Assembly (NCBI GenBank): GCA_014193115.1
Contig: BJHQ01000017.1
Coordinates: forward strand, 48,908-112,907
Length of the DNA stretch: 64,000 nucleotides
Source: Planctomycetota bacterium
Lineage (GTDB): Bacteria; Planctomycetota; UBA11346
Reading direction: 5' to 3'
The translations under genes and the position numbers were made by a program. Positions 8,676 to 18,215 of this stretch are shown piece by piece. How positions within the stretch are numbered: the first letter of the stretch is position 1; each line of letters begins with the position of its first letter. Under the pieces are notes generated by a model, which saw nothing but the letters and a program-made list of their open reading frames with translations, did not search any database and was not told the origin of the DNA.

Positions 8676-9458
8676 TCAGGCGGCGTTGGAAATGGTCTCG
8701 ATGGTCTCTTCACGGAACTCTTCGAGCACGCTTTCGCGCACCTGCAAGAGATTGCAATCATTGCGCACCCGTGGGTGCGGCGTGGCCACCGGCACGATGC
8801 GCTTGATGCGTCCGGGGCGAGGCTCCATCACCACGACCCGGTCGCCGAGGAAGATGGCTTCCTCGACATCGTGGGTCACCAGGATCATGGTGATCCCCTC
8901 CACCTGCCAGATGCGCTGCAATTCAGCTTGCAGTTTGGCGCGGTTCAGCGCGTCCAGAGCACCGAACGGTTCGTCGAGGAGGAGGATTTCCGGACGGTTG
9001 ACCAGTGCGCGGGCGATGGCGACGCGCTGCGACATGCCGCCGGAGAGCTGATTGGGCCAGGCCTTCTCAAAACCTTGCAACCCGACCAGCTCGACGTGCT
9101 GCTGGATCGCGTCCCGGCGCTCCGCCTTGGTCAGCGGAGAATTCTGCAATGCGAGTCCGATGTTGTCGGTCACCGACAGCCACGGGAACAGGCGGTGCTC
9201 CTGGAAGACGATGCCGCGGTCGAGGCTGGTACCGCGCAGTCGATGGCCATCGAGGAGGATTTCGCCTTCGTATTCGCCATCGAGTCCCATCACCAGGCGG
9301 AGCAGGGTGGATTTGCCGCATCCGCTGTGCCCGACGATGCTCACGAACTCGCCAGGAGCGATATCGAGGGACACCCCGTCGAGCACCGTGAAGGCATTGC
9401 CGTTGACGGTGTATTGCTTGCGGATGTTGCGCAGGGTGAGGTGACCGGGCTTGGCCAT
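8676..9458 (-). CDS. ssuB: Sulfonate/taurine-type ABC transporter ATP-binding protein (SsuB/TauB-like)
   Basis: 260 residues. Walker A GHSGCGKST, Q-loop IVFQEHRLFPW, signature LSGGMSQR, Walker B ILLLDEP and the H-switch THD are all intact. RLFPWLSVTDNI is typical of the nitrate/sulfonate/taurine importer ATPases. It is the last gene of a minus-strand block with two permeases and several SsuA-like binding proteins, so it should energise uptake of sulfonates in the inner membrane. The symbol is assigned by family; the transported compound is not proven. Confidence 0.88.
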   Translation of the reverse strand: MAKPGHLTLRNIRKQYTVNGNAFTVLDGVSLDIAPGEFVSIVGHSGCGKSTLLRLVMGLDGEYEGEILLDGHRLRGTSLDRGIVFQEHRLFPWLSVTDNIGLALQNSPLTKAERRDAIQQHVELVGLQGFEKAWPNQLSGGMSQRVAIARALVNRPEILLLDEPFGALDALNRAKLQAELQRIWQVEGITMILVTHDVEEAIFLGDRVVVMEPRPGRIKRIVPVATPHPRVRNDCNLLQVRESVLEEFREETIETISNAA

Positions 9459-9500
9459 GGCGATTCGATCCTAAATGGAGATTCGGGGGTCGGAGTGGGA

Positions 9501-10322
9501 TCAGGCGTTGGAGCGGGTTCGCCAGCGCAGCAGTCGGGTTTCGAGGCGGGTGGCGATGATCTGGACGGCAAAGCCGACCAGGCCGACCACCGTCACCCCG
9601 AAGATCACCTGCTCCATCAGGAAGCGCTCGCGGCCATCGATCATGATGTTGCCCAGGCCCGGACCGGCTTTGAGGAAATATTCTGCGCCCACCGTCGCCA
9701 GCCAGGCGTAGATCAGACCGAGACGGACACCGGTGAAGATCTGCGGGGTTGATGAAGGCAGGATGACCCGGCGGAAGGTCTGCCAACGGGTGAATTCGAA
9801 GGCGCGGGCCACTTCGATGTGCTCCCGAGCGACGCTGCGTACGCCTTCATAGGTATTGAAGACGATGGGATAGAACACCGCCAGGGCGATGAAGATGACC
9901 TTGGCCGGTTCACCCATGCCGAACCATACGGAAATCAGCGGAATCCATGCGAACAAGGCGATCTGCTTCACGGTGTTGAGCGTTGGCGATACCAGGCGAT
10001 CGCCAATGCGGGATGCTCCCAGAAGCACTCCCAGCACCAGACCGGCGAACCCGCCGAGGACGAAGCCTGACACCATGCGGGCGACACTGTAGCCCAGGCC
10101 TTCCCAGAGCACGTGGTGGGTCAGGTGGAACCAGGCTGTTTCCACCACTTTCCACGGTCCGACCAGGATGCGGGTATCGACCCAGTTGGCGCTGGTTGCC
10201 ACCGTCCACAGAACGATGATTGCCACTGGCAGAGCCAGGCCCTGCCACAGCCGGGTCCGGGCGGCGACTGCCGCTGCTGCGCGGCGTAGTGCTGGGGTCG
10301 ATGGGATGACCTGGACGGACAT
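9501..10322 (-). CDS. ssuC: Sulfonate-type ABC transporter permease (SsuC/TauC-like), copy 1
   Basis: 273 residues with five to six membrane segments. The cytoplasmic EAA loop is EVARAFEFTRWQTFRRVILPSSTPQIFTGVRLGL, the site that contacts the ATPase. The N terminus is cytoplasmic and Arg-rich before the first membrane helix. The gene is followed 42 nt later by the ATPase and preceded 64 nt upstream by a paralogous permease, so the transporter could use a heterodimeric membrane core. Confidence 0.87.
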   Translation of the reverse strand: MSVQVIPSTPALRRAAAAVAARTRLWQGLALPVAIIVLWTVATSANWVDTRILVGPWKVVETAWFHLTHHVLWEGLGYSVARMVSGFVLGGFAGLVLGVLLGASRIGDRLVSPTLNTVKQIALFAWIPLISVWFGMGEPAKVIFIALAVFYPIVFNTYEGVRSVAREHIEVARAFEFTRWQTFRRVILPSSTPQIFTGVRLGLIYAWLATVGAEYFLKAGPGLGNIMIDGRERFLMEQVIFGVTVVGLVGFAVQIIATRLETRLLRWRTRSNA

Positions 10323-10386
10323 GTGGGCTTCCGATGGGAGATGCTACAGAGATGAAGGAGAAGCTCAGTAGGCGCTGCGGCGCTTG

Positions 10387-11244
10387 TCAGTAGGCGCTGC
10401 GGCGCCAGCGCAGCAGGCGGCTTTCAGCGAATTGCAGGCCTTGATCGAGCAGCAGGCCGACGGCACCGATCACGATCATGGTGGCGATCACAACATCGAG
10501 CTGGAAGAGCTGCCGGCCCCACACCATCAAGTATCCAATGCCTTCGCTGGAGGCCAACAGTTCGACCACGACCAAGGCCAGCCAAGCGTGGTTCAGCCCC
10601 TGACGGACTCCATTGAACAGGCTGGGCACCGCCGCCGGCAGGACGATATAGCGTACCACCTGCCAGCGGCTGAAACGGAACACGCTGCCGACTTCGAAGT
10701 AATTTTCCGGGATGTTCCGGATGCCCTGGACCGCGGCGATGGCGATGGGCACCAGGGTGGCCTTGGCGATGATGATGATCTTCAATGTTTCGCCGATGCC
10801 GACGAACATCATCAACAGCGGTATCCAACCGAGCGCCGGCACCAGGCTGATGGCGTTGAAGGTTGGATAGAGGTACGCGCGCACTGTTGGTGAAAGACCC
10901 ATCGCCAGACCCAGGACCAGGCCAGCGATGCCCCCGATCAGGAAACCGTACAGCACGCGCAATGCGCTGATCCCCAGATTAGTTGTGATATCGCCGCTGG
11001 CGGTAAGGTCGACGAGCGTCCCCCAGACCACTGCCGGTGCGGGCAGGATCTGGGGTGAAATCCAATGCCAGGTCGACGCCGACTGCCAGGCACCGAGTAT
11101 CGCCAGCGGAAGCAGCAGGGGCAGGGTCAGGCCCAAACTCCAACTGCCAGATCGGCGCAGCAACCGTCCTGTCCAAGGGCGCTGCGCAGTCTTTGTTACC
11201 AGAACTTGCCGGGCAAGCGTGGTGGTATCAGCGGCGATACTCAT
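10387..11244 (-). CDS. Sulfonate-type ABC transporter permease (SsuC/TauC-like), copy 2
   Basis: 285 residues, a paralogue of the downstream permease. The EAA-type loop is FEVGSVFRFSRWQVVRYIVLP, then AVPSLFNGVRQGLNHAW. A long N-terminal extension of about 30 residues precedes the first membrane helix. Two different permeases beside one ATPase suggest either a heterodimer or two transporters sharing an ATPase. Confidence 0.87.
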   Translation of the reverse strand: MSIAADTTTLARQVLVTKTAQRPWTGRLLRRSGSWSLGLTLPLLLPLAILGAWQSASTWHWISPQILPAPAVVWGTLVDLTASGDITTNLGISALRVLYGFLIGGIAGLVLGLAMGLSPTVRAYLYPTFNAISLVPALGWIPLLMMFVGIGETLKIIIIAKATLVPIAIAAVQGIRNIPENYFEVGSVFRFSRWQVVRYIVLPAAVPSLFNGVRQGLNHAWLALVVVELLASSEGIGYLMVWGRQLFQLDVVIATMIVIGAVGLLLDQGLQFAESRLLRWRRSAY

Positions 11245-11285
11245 GAATGGTCAAAGTCCGGAAGGGTGGAGACAACGATCGTCTG

Positions 11286-12380
11286 TCAGCGGCTGACAGC
11301 ACCGGCTGCGGTTGCAGAGCCGGCGATCGGATTTCCATCAGCATCGTAGCGGACCCAGTTGTTCTCCAGCTTCTGGAGGCGCAGCGCTTCATTGATGTAT
11401 TTGGGTTCGACCCAGGAATCCAGGTCGAAGGTTTTGCGGATCAGCTTGAACTCATGGGCGGCCAGGATGCCCTTGCGATAGTGGTTCCAGAAGTGGTCAT
11501 CGAGCAGCGGCGACTGGTGCGAGGCGAGGGTATCCTGACCATAATCTTCTTTGAAGTCCGCCCAGGCTTGACCGCTCTTGCCCCAATATTTGAAGACATC
11601 GGAACGATTGCTCTCATTCGAACCCCAGGCCGCCTCCTTCACCCAGACATTGACGATCCGTTGGACGATCTGGGGATATTTCTGCTCGAAATCCTTGGTG
11701 ACGAGCAAAGTGGTGAATCGGCCTAGATAGGGAGTGCGGCCGACGGTGGTGTAGACGACCCGGCCGACGCCGCGGTTGCGCAGCTGGAAGACATCGCTTC
11801 CCCCGATGTATCCGTCGATGTCCTTGGTAGCGATAGCGCCACGGGCGGTAGCGCTGTCGAAGTTGAGCACCTTGAAGTCGCTCTCGGTCAGGTTCTCATC
11901 CTTCAGGATTTTGGCCCAGGCCAGCGAGCCATTGGTGCCTTTGAACAGGGCCAGGCGCTTGCCTTTGAGATCCTGCAAGGACTTCGCCGGTGAATCGGTG
12001 GGAACCACGATATACGTGTTCTGGCGTCTGGCATTGGCGGCCAGAATCCGGGTTTCGATTCCGCTGGCGCGATGGACGATGGCTGGGAGATCACCCAGGC
12101 CTGAGGCGAAATCGAGCAGGCCGTTGGCTAGGGATTCATTCAGGGCTGGCCCAGCGCCTTTGAAGAAGGTCCACTCGAACTTGATGCCTTCGGCTTTGAA
12201 TTCCTCTTCGAACAGGCCCTTGCCGGCAATCGTACCGGCGGTGGAGACGCCAACCGGCGAATATCCGTCATTACCGACACCGGGGTAACCGACGCGAATG
12301 ACTGTGGGATAGTCGGCGGCGCCGAGGACGGCGACCGCGGAGACGAGGACGGAGAGGATGGGATGGAGGATGGTGCGCAT
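11286..12380 (-). CDS. ssuA: SsuA-like sulfonate ABC transporter substrate-binding protein, paralogue 1
   Basis: 364 residues with a signal peptide ending near VLGAAD. The periplasmic-binding signature starts with IRVGYPGVGNDG, then FKAEGIKFEWTFFKGAGPALNE and the GDLPAIVHRASGIETRILA ligand-domain segment shared by SsuA/NMT1-like proteins. Closely related proteins lie at 14128-15174 and 15171-16286. The start ATG 12380 puts the signal peptide at the N terminus. It delivers a ligand, probably a sulfonate, to the permeases just downstream. Confidence 0.85.
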   Translation of the reverse strand: MRTILHPILSVLVSAVAVLGAADYPTVIRVGYPGVGNDGYSPVGVSTAGTIAGKGLFEEEFKAEGIKFEWTFFKGAGPALNESLANGLLDFASGLGDLPAIVHRASGIETRILAANARRQNTYIVVPTDSPAKSLQDLKGKRLALFKGTNGSLAWAKILKDENLTESDFKVLNFDSATARGAIATKDIDGYIGGSDVFQLRNRGVGRVVYTTVGRTPYLGRFTTLLVTKDFEQKYPQIVQRIVNVWVKEAAWGSNESNRSDVFKYWGKSGQAWADFKEDYGQDTLASHQSPLLDDHFWNHYRKGILAAHEFKLIRKTFDLDSWVEPKYINEALRLQKLENNWVRYDADGNPIAGSATAAGAVSR

Positions 12381-12414
12381 GGCGATGGTGATCTTGGTCT
12401 GGTATTGGAAGGGC

Positions 12415-13872
12415 TCAGAATCCGTATTGGAGCTGGGCGATGATCTCGTTGGTGATGAACCCGGCGGTGTTCGGACGAGCCGCGCCGCTGGGCAGCTTCT
12501 CACGCTTGTGGGTCAGGTTGAGCTGGGCTTTGGTGGTCTCGGCAAAGAACGCGTTGAGACCGACCGTATAGATATCCGTATGATTTCCGGAGATCTTGAT
12601 GTCGGGATCCCAGCGGTCGAAACGGACGAACGGCTGCCAGGTTTTCGGCCAGTAATCGTCAAAGGCGCCGACGTTGCGTTGGGACGCCAGGAACTGGCTG
12701 CCGAAACTGTAGAAGAGCGTTGCCGTATGGGAATTGCCGCGCCGTTCGGTGGTGCTGCTGCCAGCGGCCACATCGTCCACCGAGCGGACAAATTCGTAGG
12801 TGAAACCAAAGGGGAAATGATTGTAGTACAAGTCAAGGCCGTAGCGCTTGCGAGCGCCTTCATAGTACGTGGACGCTCCGGGAAGGAGAGCGCCAGCGGC
12901 GTTGGTGGCTCCGGCGATGACCTGCCGGCCATGGTAGTACGACACGCCCAGGCGCAGTTCTCGCAGCCACGAATTGTATTCGGTAGGCAGCTTCACATCG
13001 ACCCGGGCGATGATGTCCTTGTAATCGTTGTCATCGGCGCGGTTCGGACCATTGCCATTGACCAGGCCGAAATTGTACGAAATCAACGACGAACGGTAGT
13101 TGTAGCCATAGTCATAGGTGATCCCGAAGTCACCGCGGAAGACCAGTCCGATCTCACGCCGGCCGACACCGGTTGCGCCGACGAATTGGGCGCTGTTGAT
13201 CACCGGGCGAAGTTCCTCGGTGGTGTTCGCTTCCAATCCGAAGGGCAAGGTCTGCTGGCCAAGGGTGATGGTCAGCCGGTCGATGTCCTGCGAGGTGGTA
13301 GGCAGGGGCGAATACACCACGTTGGCATTGGTCAGGTTGGCAAACGAGTTGCCGATCGCGGCGCCGGTTTGCGGGGTTCCATCGAAGCGGAGATTGAAGG
13401 TCAGATTGCGGCCTTCGGCGTAGTCGCGATACAGCGAACCGCTGAAGTTGACGAATGCTCCGGCGACATCAAACGTGTTGTTACGGCCGTTCACGATAGC
13501 TGGATTGGCGGATGCCGTGCCGTTGGCGTTCCCTCCTTTGCCGTCAGCACCGGCCGATGTCTTTGACCGGTTGGTCGCAGCATACCGTGCGGCGAGTCCG
13601 CCGGTGATGGTGATGCCGCGCACGCTTACCGGGCTCTTGGTCTCACGGTCGCGCTGGTACTGGTACTTGAAGCTCTCCAGGGAATTGGTGACGCCTTGCA
13701 CGTCCTCCTGCACCACCTGGCTGTCGAGCAGAGAGCGGATTCTGTCGAGCAGATCCTTCTGCGATTTCTCTAACACTTGGATGCGTTGCTCAAGGGTGGC
13801 GATATCGTCGGCAGCTGGCGCAGCGGCGATGGCCAACAGGGCGAGGGAGAGGATGGATGTGGATCGGGACAT
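12415..13872 (-). CDS. Outer-membrane porin with N-terminal coiled coil (OprO/P-like)
   Basis: 485 residues. A signal peptide is followed by a coiled coil at about residues 25-65 (DIATLEQRIQVLEKSQKDLL), then a long beta-rich region with alternating aromatic strands and a C-terminal Phe, the usual outer-membrane assembly signal. The layout is that of phosphate-selective porin-like proteins. It stands between genes for binding proteins, so uptake of sulfonates or sulfate through the outer membrane is likely. A second, distantly similar porin is at 23380-24801. Confidence 0.82.
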   Translation of the reverse strand: MSRSTSILSLALLAIAAAPAADDIATLEQRIQVLEKSQKDLLDRIRSLLDSQVVQEDVQGVTNSLESFKYQYQRDRETKSPVSVRGITITGGLAARYAATNRSKTSAGADGKGGNANGTASANPAIVNGRNNTFDVAGAFVNFSGSLYRDYAEGRNLTFNLRFDGTPQTGAAIGNSFANLTNANVVYSPLPTTSQDIDRLTITLGQQTLPFGLEANTTEELRPVINSAQFVGATGVGRREIGLVFRGDFGITYDYGYNYRSSLISYNFGLVNGNGPNRADDNDYKDIIARVDVKLPTEYNSWLRELRLGVSYYHGRQVIAGATNAAGALLPGASTYYEGARKRYGLDLYYNHFPFGFTYEFVRSVDDVAAGSSTTERRGNSHTATLFYSFGSQFLASQRNVGAFDDYWPKTWQPFVRFDRWDPDIKISGNHTDIYTVGLNAFFAETTKAQLNLTHKREKLPSGAARPNTAGFITNEIIAQLQYGF

Positions 13873-14088
13873 GGGGGGTTGGTGGGTTGCGGCGCGGCGC
13901 GATCAGGATCGATGCCGGTTGCCAGGATGGTGCGGGGGGTGTGGGATCGGCGATCGTGCCGTTGTCGCACCCTTAGCCGGAGTCATGCCAATTCATTTCG
14001 GCAGAATTCGCTGTATCCAGCCCATCGCCGGTTGCCTTTTCAACAGATCGGCAGCACGAACTCGCGGTTTTCCACCTGCCAACGCAAA

Positions 14089-14112
14089 GACCCGCGCCGA
14101 TCGGCGCGGGTC
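14089..14112 (-). terminator. Rho-independent terminator after the second SsuA-like gene
   Basis: A perfect 10-bp inverted repeat GACCCGCGCC / GGCGCGGGTC with a GATC loop lies 16 nt past the stop of the gene ending at 14128. On the minus strand it is followed by TTTGCGTT. The U tract is short, so termination may be partial. It separates the paralogous binding-protein genes from the porin unit. Confidence 0.75.
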
Positions 14113-14127
14113 CGGAGGTCTATGGAT

Positions 14128-15174
14128 TCAGCGGACCGGTTTGCCGTCCTCGCCATACGTGGTCCACAATTTTTCCAGACCTTGCTCGCGCACGGCGCGC
14201 TCGACATAGGTTGGATCAAACCAGCCGTCGATCGACACCGGCGTGCGGATCAGCTTCTGGGCCAATGCCGTGGCGGCGCTCTGACGATACTGATTGATCA
14301 GGAACGGATCGATGAGCGGTGATTGGCGGTCGCGTAGGGCGGTGCCGGCAAAGTCGGAGACGAAGGTGATGATCGGGAAGCCCGATTCGGTCCACAGCCG
14401 GAACAGCTCCTCACGGTGGGATTCGTCAGATTCCCAGGCGGCCTGCCGGACCACCACATCAACCAGGCGCTGGACCAGGTCCGGATGCGCCGACGCGAAG
14501 TCGGCAGTGACCAGCAGGTGGGTCTGACGGGTCAGCACCGGATCGGCACCACGGGTGTCGTACAGGATCCGCACACCGCCGACGTTCGTGAGGTGGTGCA
14601 GCTCAAGGCCGCCCCACAGGCCGTCGATCTCGCCGGCGAGCATCGCCGCCAGGCCGCTGCTGGTGTCCAGATTGATACTGCGGAAATCACGCTCGGTGAG
14701 GTGGTTCGCAGCCAGAATCTTGCCCACCGACAGCTGAAGATTGGTGCCCTTGAACATGCCGATGCGCTTACCGACCAGATCGGTGATGGACTTGGCCGGC
14801 GACGCCACAGGCACGACCAAATAGCTGTTCCCGCGCAGGCCGCAGGCCGCGACGATCTTCGTCCGCAATCCGCCGGCGCGACCGACGATCGCCGGCAGGT
14901 CGCCTTGCCAGGCGACGTCCAGCTGACCATTGGCGATGGCTTCATTCACCGCCGGTCCGGCGCCTTTGAAAAAAGTCCATGAAATGCGGATTCCGTCGGC
15001 AGCGAATGCTTTATCGACCAGCCCGAGTTGATGGGCTGTGGATATGGGACTGAGAGCAGCACGCTGCTGGCCTTGCAGTCCGATGGTGGCGAAACCGATC
15101 CGGATTTCGGCAGGACGGTCTGCCGCACCGGCCAGAGCCTGGACCAACAGGATGAGCAGGAGCAGGCGGATCAC
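14128..15174 (-). CDS. SsuA-like substrate-binding protein, paralogue 2
   Basis: 348 residues from GTG 15174, whose GTGA overlaps the stop of the preceding binding-protein gene. The N terminus VIRLLLLILLVQALAGAAD is then a good signal peptide, whereas longer frames lack one. Core motifs are IRIGFATIGLQGQ, RISWTFFKGAGPAVNEA and GDLPAIVGRAGGLRTKI. It is translationally coupled to paralogue 3, so the two proteins are made together. They may bind different sulfonates. Confidence 0.85.
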   Translation of the reverse strand: MIRLLLLILLVQALAGAADRPAEIRIGFATIGLQGQQRAALSPISTAHQLGLVDKAFAADGIRISWTFFKGAGPAVNEAIANGQLDVAWQGDLPAIVGRAGGLRTKIVAACGLRGNSYLVVPVASPAKSITDLVGKRIGMFKGTNLQLSVGKILAANHLTERDFRSINLDTSSGLAAMLAGEIDGLWGGLELHHLTNVGGVRILYDTRGADPVLTRQTHLLVTADFASAHPDLVQRLVDVVVRQAAWESDESHREELFRLWTESGFPIITFVSDFAGTALRDRQSPLIDPFLINQYRQSAATALAQKLIRTPVSIDGWFDPTYVERAVREQGLEKLWTTYGEDGKPVR

Positions 15175-16286
15175 GGCTTGTCCGTTCCAGGTTGAGCAGG
15201 TTGCGTTGCCGTTGGCGCCGTCGGCTGAGTCGATCCGGTTCCAAAGCTGCCATCCGCTGCTGCCGGAAGCCAATATTCTTCCAGGTTCTGCTTCTTCAGG
15301 GCCGCGCTCAGGTAACGAGGATCGAACCAGCCATCCACCTCCACCGGGTTGCGGATCAGCTTGAAGGCCAGGGCCAGCCGCGCTCCGTCGCGGTACTGGC
15401 TGGTGAAGAACTCGTCCAACAGCGGCGAAGACCGTACACGAAGCAGATCACCTTGGTAATCCTCTTCCAGGATATCGGCAGCGTAGCCGGACTTGGCCCA
15501 GGCGGCGAACACCTCGCTGCGGTTGGCCGGGTCCGACTGCCAGCGCGCCGTGCGCACCAGGACATCGACAATCCGCTGGACGATACTGGGATAGGCCGTG
15601 GCGAAGGATTCGGTGACCAGGATCGACGACTGGAGCGTATTGCGCGGGTCGCCGCCGCGGGTTCCGTCGATGATCCTGGCCACACCGCGCTTCACCAGGT
15701 CGAAGAGCAGCAGCGAGCCCCAGGCGCCTTCGATGTCGTGGTTGGTCAGGGCGACCTGGGCCGCGGTGCTATCCAGATTGATGGTGCGGAAATCCGCATC
15801 GGACAGGCCACGGCTGTGAAGCAGTTTGGCGATGCCCAGAGTGGCATTGGTTCCGCGATGATAGGCGACACGTTTGCCCTTGAGATCCTCCAGTCGTTTT
15901 GCAGGAGAATCGACGGGCACCGCGAGATAGGTGTTGGCCCGGACGCTGGTGGCAAGGATGATCCGGGTCTTGATGCCGCTGGACCGGCCGAGCAGCGATG
16001 GCAGGTCGCCCTGGGTGGTCAGATCGAGCAGGCCGCCCGCCAGAGCCTCGTTCACCGCCGGGCCGGCTCCTTTGTGCAGGTGCCAATCGATGCGGATATT
16101 CTCAGCTTTGAACTCCTCTTCGAGCAGGCTCTTCACATGGACGATGGCCAGGACTCCGGAGGAGGTGAAGGGCCGGCCGCCCAAGCCGGCGCTAGCGAAG
16201 CCGATGCGGATGGCGGCGGGATGGTCGCCAGCCTGTCCATCGACAGCAACCAGGACCAAAGCGAACAGGATAGCAAGGCGGTTCAT
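15171..16286 (-). CDS. SsuA-like substrate-binding protein, paralogue 3
   Basis: 371 residues with signal peptide MNRLAILFALVLVAVDGQAG. Motifs are IRIGFASAGLGGRPF, IRIDWHLHKGAGPAVNEAL and GDLPSLLGRSSGIKTRI. The C terminus carries a Pro/Thr/Gln-rich tail (about 20 residues) that the other two paralogues lack. It starts 9 nt after the dienelactone hydrolase stop and overlaps paralogue 2 by four bases. Confidence 0.85.
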   Translation of the reverse strand: MNRLAILFALVLVAVDGQAGDHPAAIRIGFASAGLGGRPFTSSGVLAIVHVKSLLEEEFKAENIRIDWHLHKGAGPAVNEALAGGLLDLTTQGDLPSLLGRSSGIKTRIILATSVRANTYLAVPVDSPAKRLEDLKGKRVAYHRGTNATLGIAKLLHSRGLSDADFRTINLDSTAAQVALTNHDIEGAWGSLLLFDLVKRGVARIIDGTRGGDPRNTLQSSILVTESFATAYPSIVQRIVDVLVRTARWQSDPANRSEVFAAWAKSGYAADILEEDYQGDLLRVRSSPLLDEFFTSQYRDGARLALAFKLIRNPVEVDGWFDPRYLSAALKKQNLEEYWLPAAADGSFGTGSTQPTAPTATQPAQPGTDKP

Positions 16287-16294
16287 GTCATGGC

Positions 16295-17176
16295 TCAGCG
16301 GATGTTGGAAGGTTGGCGGATCGGAGCAGGCGGCACCAGGGAGCCGATGGCAACCGGATGGGCTGGCAGCACGCGAGCAAGAAATGCCAGGGTCGCGACC
16401 CACGCCTGCTGGCTCGCTTCAGGGGCATAGGATGGACGGCTTTCGTTGAAGAAGCCGTGGGCTGTGCCGGCGTGGATGACGTGGGTGAAGCCAAACCCGG
16501 CAGCCTTCGCCGCGGCGCTGAAGGGAGCGATGCGCTGATTCACCTGGGGATCGTCGCTGGCGAAATGCCCGTGCAGCGGGATGCGCAACCTGCTCGCCTG
16601 CTCGGGTGTCGGCAACGTACCGTAGAAGATGACCCCAGCGGCCAGCGCCGCGCCGGCCAGGGCGAGCTGGGCCACCTGGGCGCCGCCCTGGCTGAAACCG
16701 ATGGCAGCCACCTGGTCGATACTGGCATCCGGCTGGCCAGCGATCCAGGTCAGGGTCTCCAGCAGATCGGGGATGGCGCTGGACAGGTTGCGGTCAGCGA
16801 ACCAGGTCGCGACCTGGCGGGCGGTGGCGCGTTCCCCGGACGGCAGCGCTGCGATTGCCGCCTCGCGCTCCGCCGCCTGGGCAAGGGGCGCGAAGCGGAT
16901 CACCGCCTCCGGATCGAAGCTGCGGCGCACTGGGTCCCGGGTGTAGAGATTCGGCGCCACCGCCAGATAGCCCGCCGCAGCAAAACGGCCGACCAGGGCA
17001 TGCAGATGCGGCGTTACCCCAAGACCCTCATGGACGATGAGCACAACCGGGTAAGGGCCGTCGCCGGCCGGCCGGGCAACATCCAGTTCGATCCGGCCAT
17101 GGGCGCCGGTGATCGTGACCGGCGGCCGCACCGATCGTCCGGACGGCGACCGGTGTGACGGCGTGGAGCTGGGCAT
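16295..17176 (-). CDS. Dienelactone hydrolase family protein
   Basis: 293 residues. The alpha/beta-hydrolase core begins VVLIVHEGLGVTPH; the nucleophile elbow is GFSQGGAQ (Ser instead of the Cys of classical enzymes), Asp is in FASDDPQVN and His in GTAHGFFNES. It resembles the C-terminal domain of the DinB fusion at 6199-7503. Start ATG 17176 has GAGG 6 nt upstream. Its place inside the sulfonate block suggests that it hydrolyses a product or precursor of the sulfur compounds imported there. Confidence 0.8.
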   Translation of the reverse strand: MPSSTPSHRSPSGRSVRPPVTITGAHGRIELDVARPAGDGPYPVVLIVHEGLGVTPHLHALVGRFAAAGYLAVAPNLYTRDPVRRSFDPEAVIRFAPLAQAAEREAAIAALPSGERATARQVATWFADRNLSSAIPDLLETLTWIAGQPDASIDQVAAIGFSQGGAQVAQLALAGAALAAGVIFYGTLPTPEQASRLRIPLHGHFASDDPQVNQRIAPFSAAAKAAGFGFTHVIHAGTAHGFFNESRPSYAPEASQQAWVATLAFLARVLPAHPVAIGSLVPPAPIRQPSNIR

Positions 17177-17225
17177 GGGAACCTCGCGGACAACGGTGCC
17201 GGCCGGAATCGCCGGCAGCGGAGGG

Positions 17226-18215
17226 TCAGGCGGCGGCCTGTTGCGGACCGATGATCCGGGTGGTGCTGCGCCGTCCGTCCACCGACACCGGCACATCGCC
17301 GTCCACCGTCACCCGGCGCACGATGCGGACTTGGCTGCCGTAATCGTTGATCGCGTAATGCTGGGTGGCGCGATTGTCCCAAGCGACCAGGTCACCCGCG
17401 GACCAGCGCCAGCGGACGGTATGCTCGTGGCGGATGACATGGTCCTGCAAGGTCCGGAAGAGCGCTGCCGATTCGCTGGCGGTCGATCCGACGAAGCGCT
17501 TGAAGAAGTGGCCGAGGACCAGGCTGCGTTCACCGGTGACCGGATGGACCCGGACCAGGGGATGCTCGGTCTCGTAGAGCGTGGAGGTGAATTGCTTGCG
17601 ATTGCGTTTGCGGTCGGTCTCGCTGACGTCGTCCTGAGAACGCTCAGCGTAATCGTATTCGTTCGAATGCACTGCCCACAGCCGGTCGGCCAGCTCGCGC
17701 AGCTCGGGGCTGAGAGTGGCATAGGCCCGGGCAGTGTTGGCCCACAACGTGTCGCCGCCGAACTGCGGGACGGTCACGGCGCGGAGCAGAGAGACCTGAG
17801 GATAGGCATCGACGAAGGTGACGTCGGTGTGCCAGGAATTGGCCCGGCCGCCGCGCCGTGAGTCGAGTTCGAGGATGTGGTTGGTGCCGGCCACCACCGG
17901 CACGGTCGGGTGGTTGACCGGCGCACCGCCGAAGATCGGCGCCAGAGCTTCCTGCGTCGCGTCGTCGAGGTGGCCCTGGCCACGGAAGAACAGCACTTTG
18001 TGCTGGTAGAGTGCTGCCCGGATCGCTGCTGCGGTCGAGCTGTCGAGCCCGCCGTGGAGTTTCAGTCCGCGCACTTCGGCGCCGATGTGCCCGGCGACGC
18101 GGGCGAGGTCAAGTTGCGGCAATGCCGCGAGCTGTGGGGCTGACTGTGGGGCGGCGCTCATGACGGGACTCCGGGGAAGGGTGGTGACCGGAACAGCCAG
18201 GTTCATGCCATCCAT
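17226..18215 (-). CDS. TauD/TfdA-family Fe(II)/2-oxoglutarate dioxygenase
   Basis: 329 residues. The iron-binding motif H-x-D is in NSWHTDVTF, the distal His in RATQHYAIND and the 2-oxoglutarate Arg in RIVRRVTVDGD. NHILELDS and LRAVTVPQFGGDTLW are typical of the taurine/alkylsulfonate/alkylsulfatase branch. These enzymes release sulfite or sulfate from organosulfur compounds, which fits the neighbouring transporter. The start may instead be ATG 18161 (CGGAG upstream). 18215 is kept because of its GAGG element. Confidence 0.85.
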   Translation of the reverse strand: MDGMNLAVPVTTLPRSPVMSAAPQSAPQLAALPQLDLARVAGHIGAEVRGLKLHGGLDSSTAAAIRAALYQHKVLFFRGQGHLDDATQEALAPIFGGAPVNHPTVPVVAGTNHILELDSRRGGRANSWHTDVTFVDAYPQVSLLRAVTVPQFGGDTLWANTARAYATLSPELRELADRLWAVHSNEYDYAERSQDDVSETDRKRNRKQFTSTLYETEHPLVRVHPVTGERSLVLGHFFKRFVGSTASESAALFRTLQDHVIRHEHTVRWRWSAGDLVAWDNRATQHYAINDYGSQVRIVRRVTVDGDVPVSVDGRRSTTRIIGPQQAAA

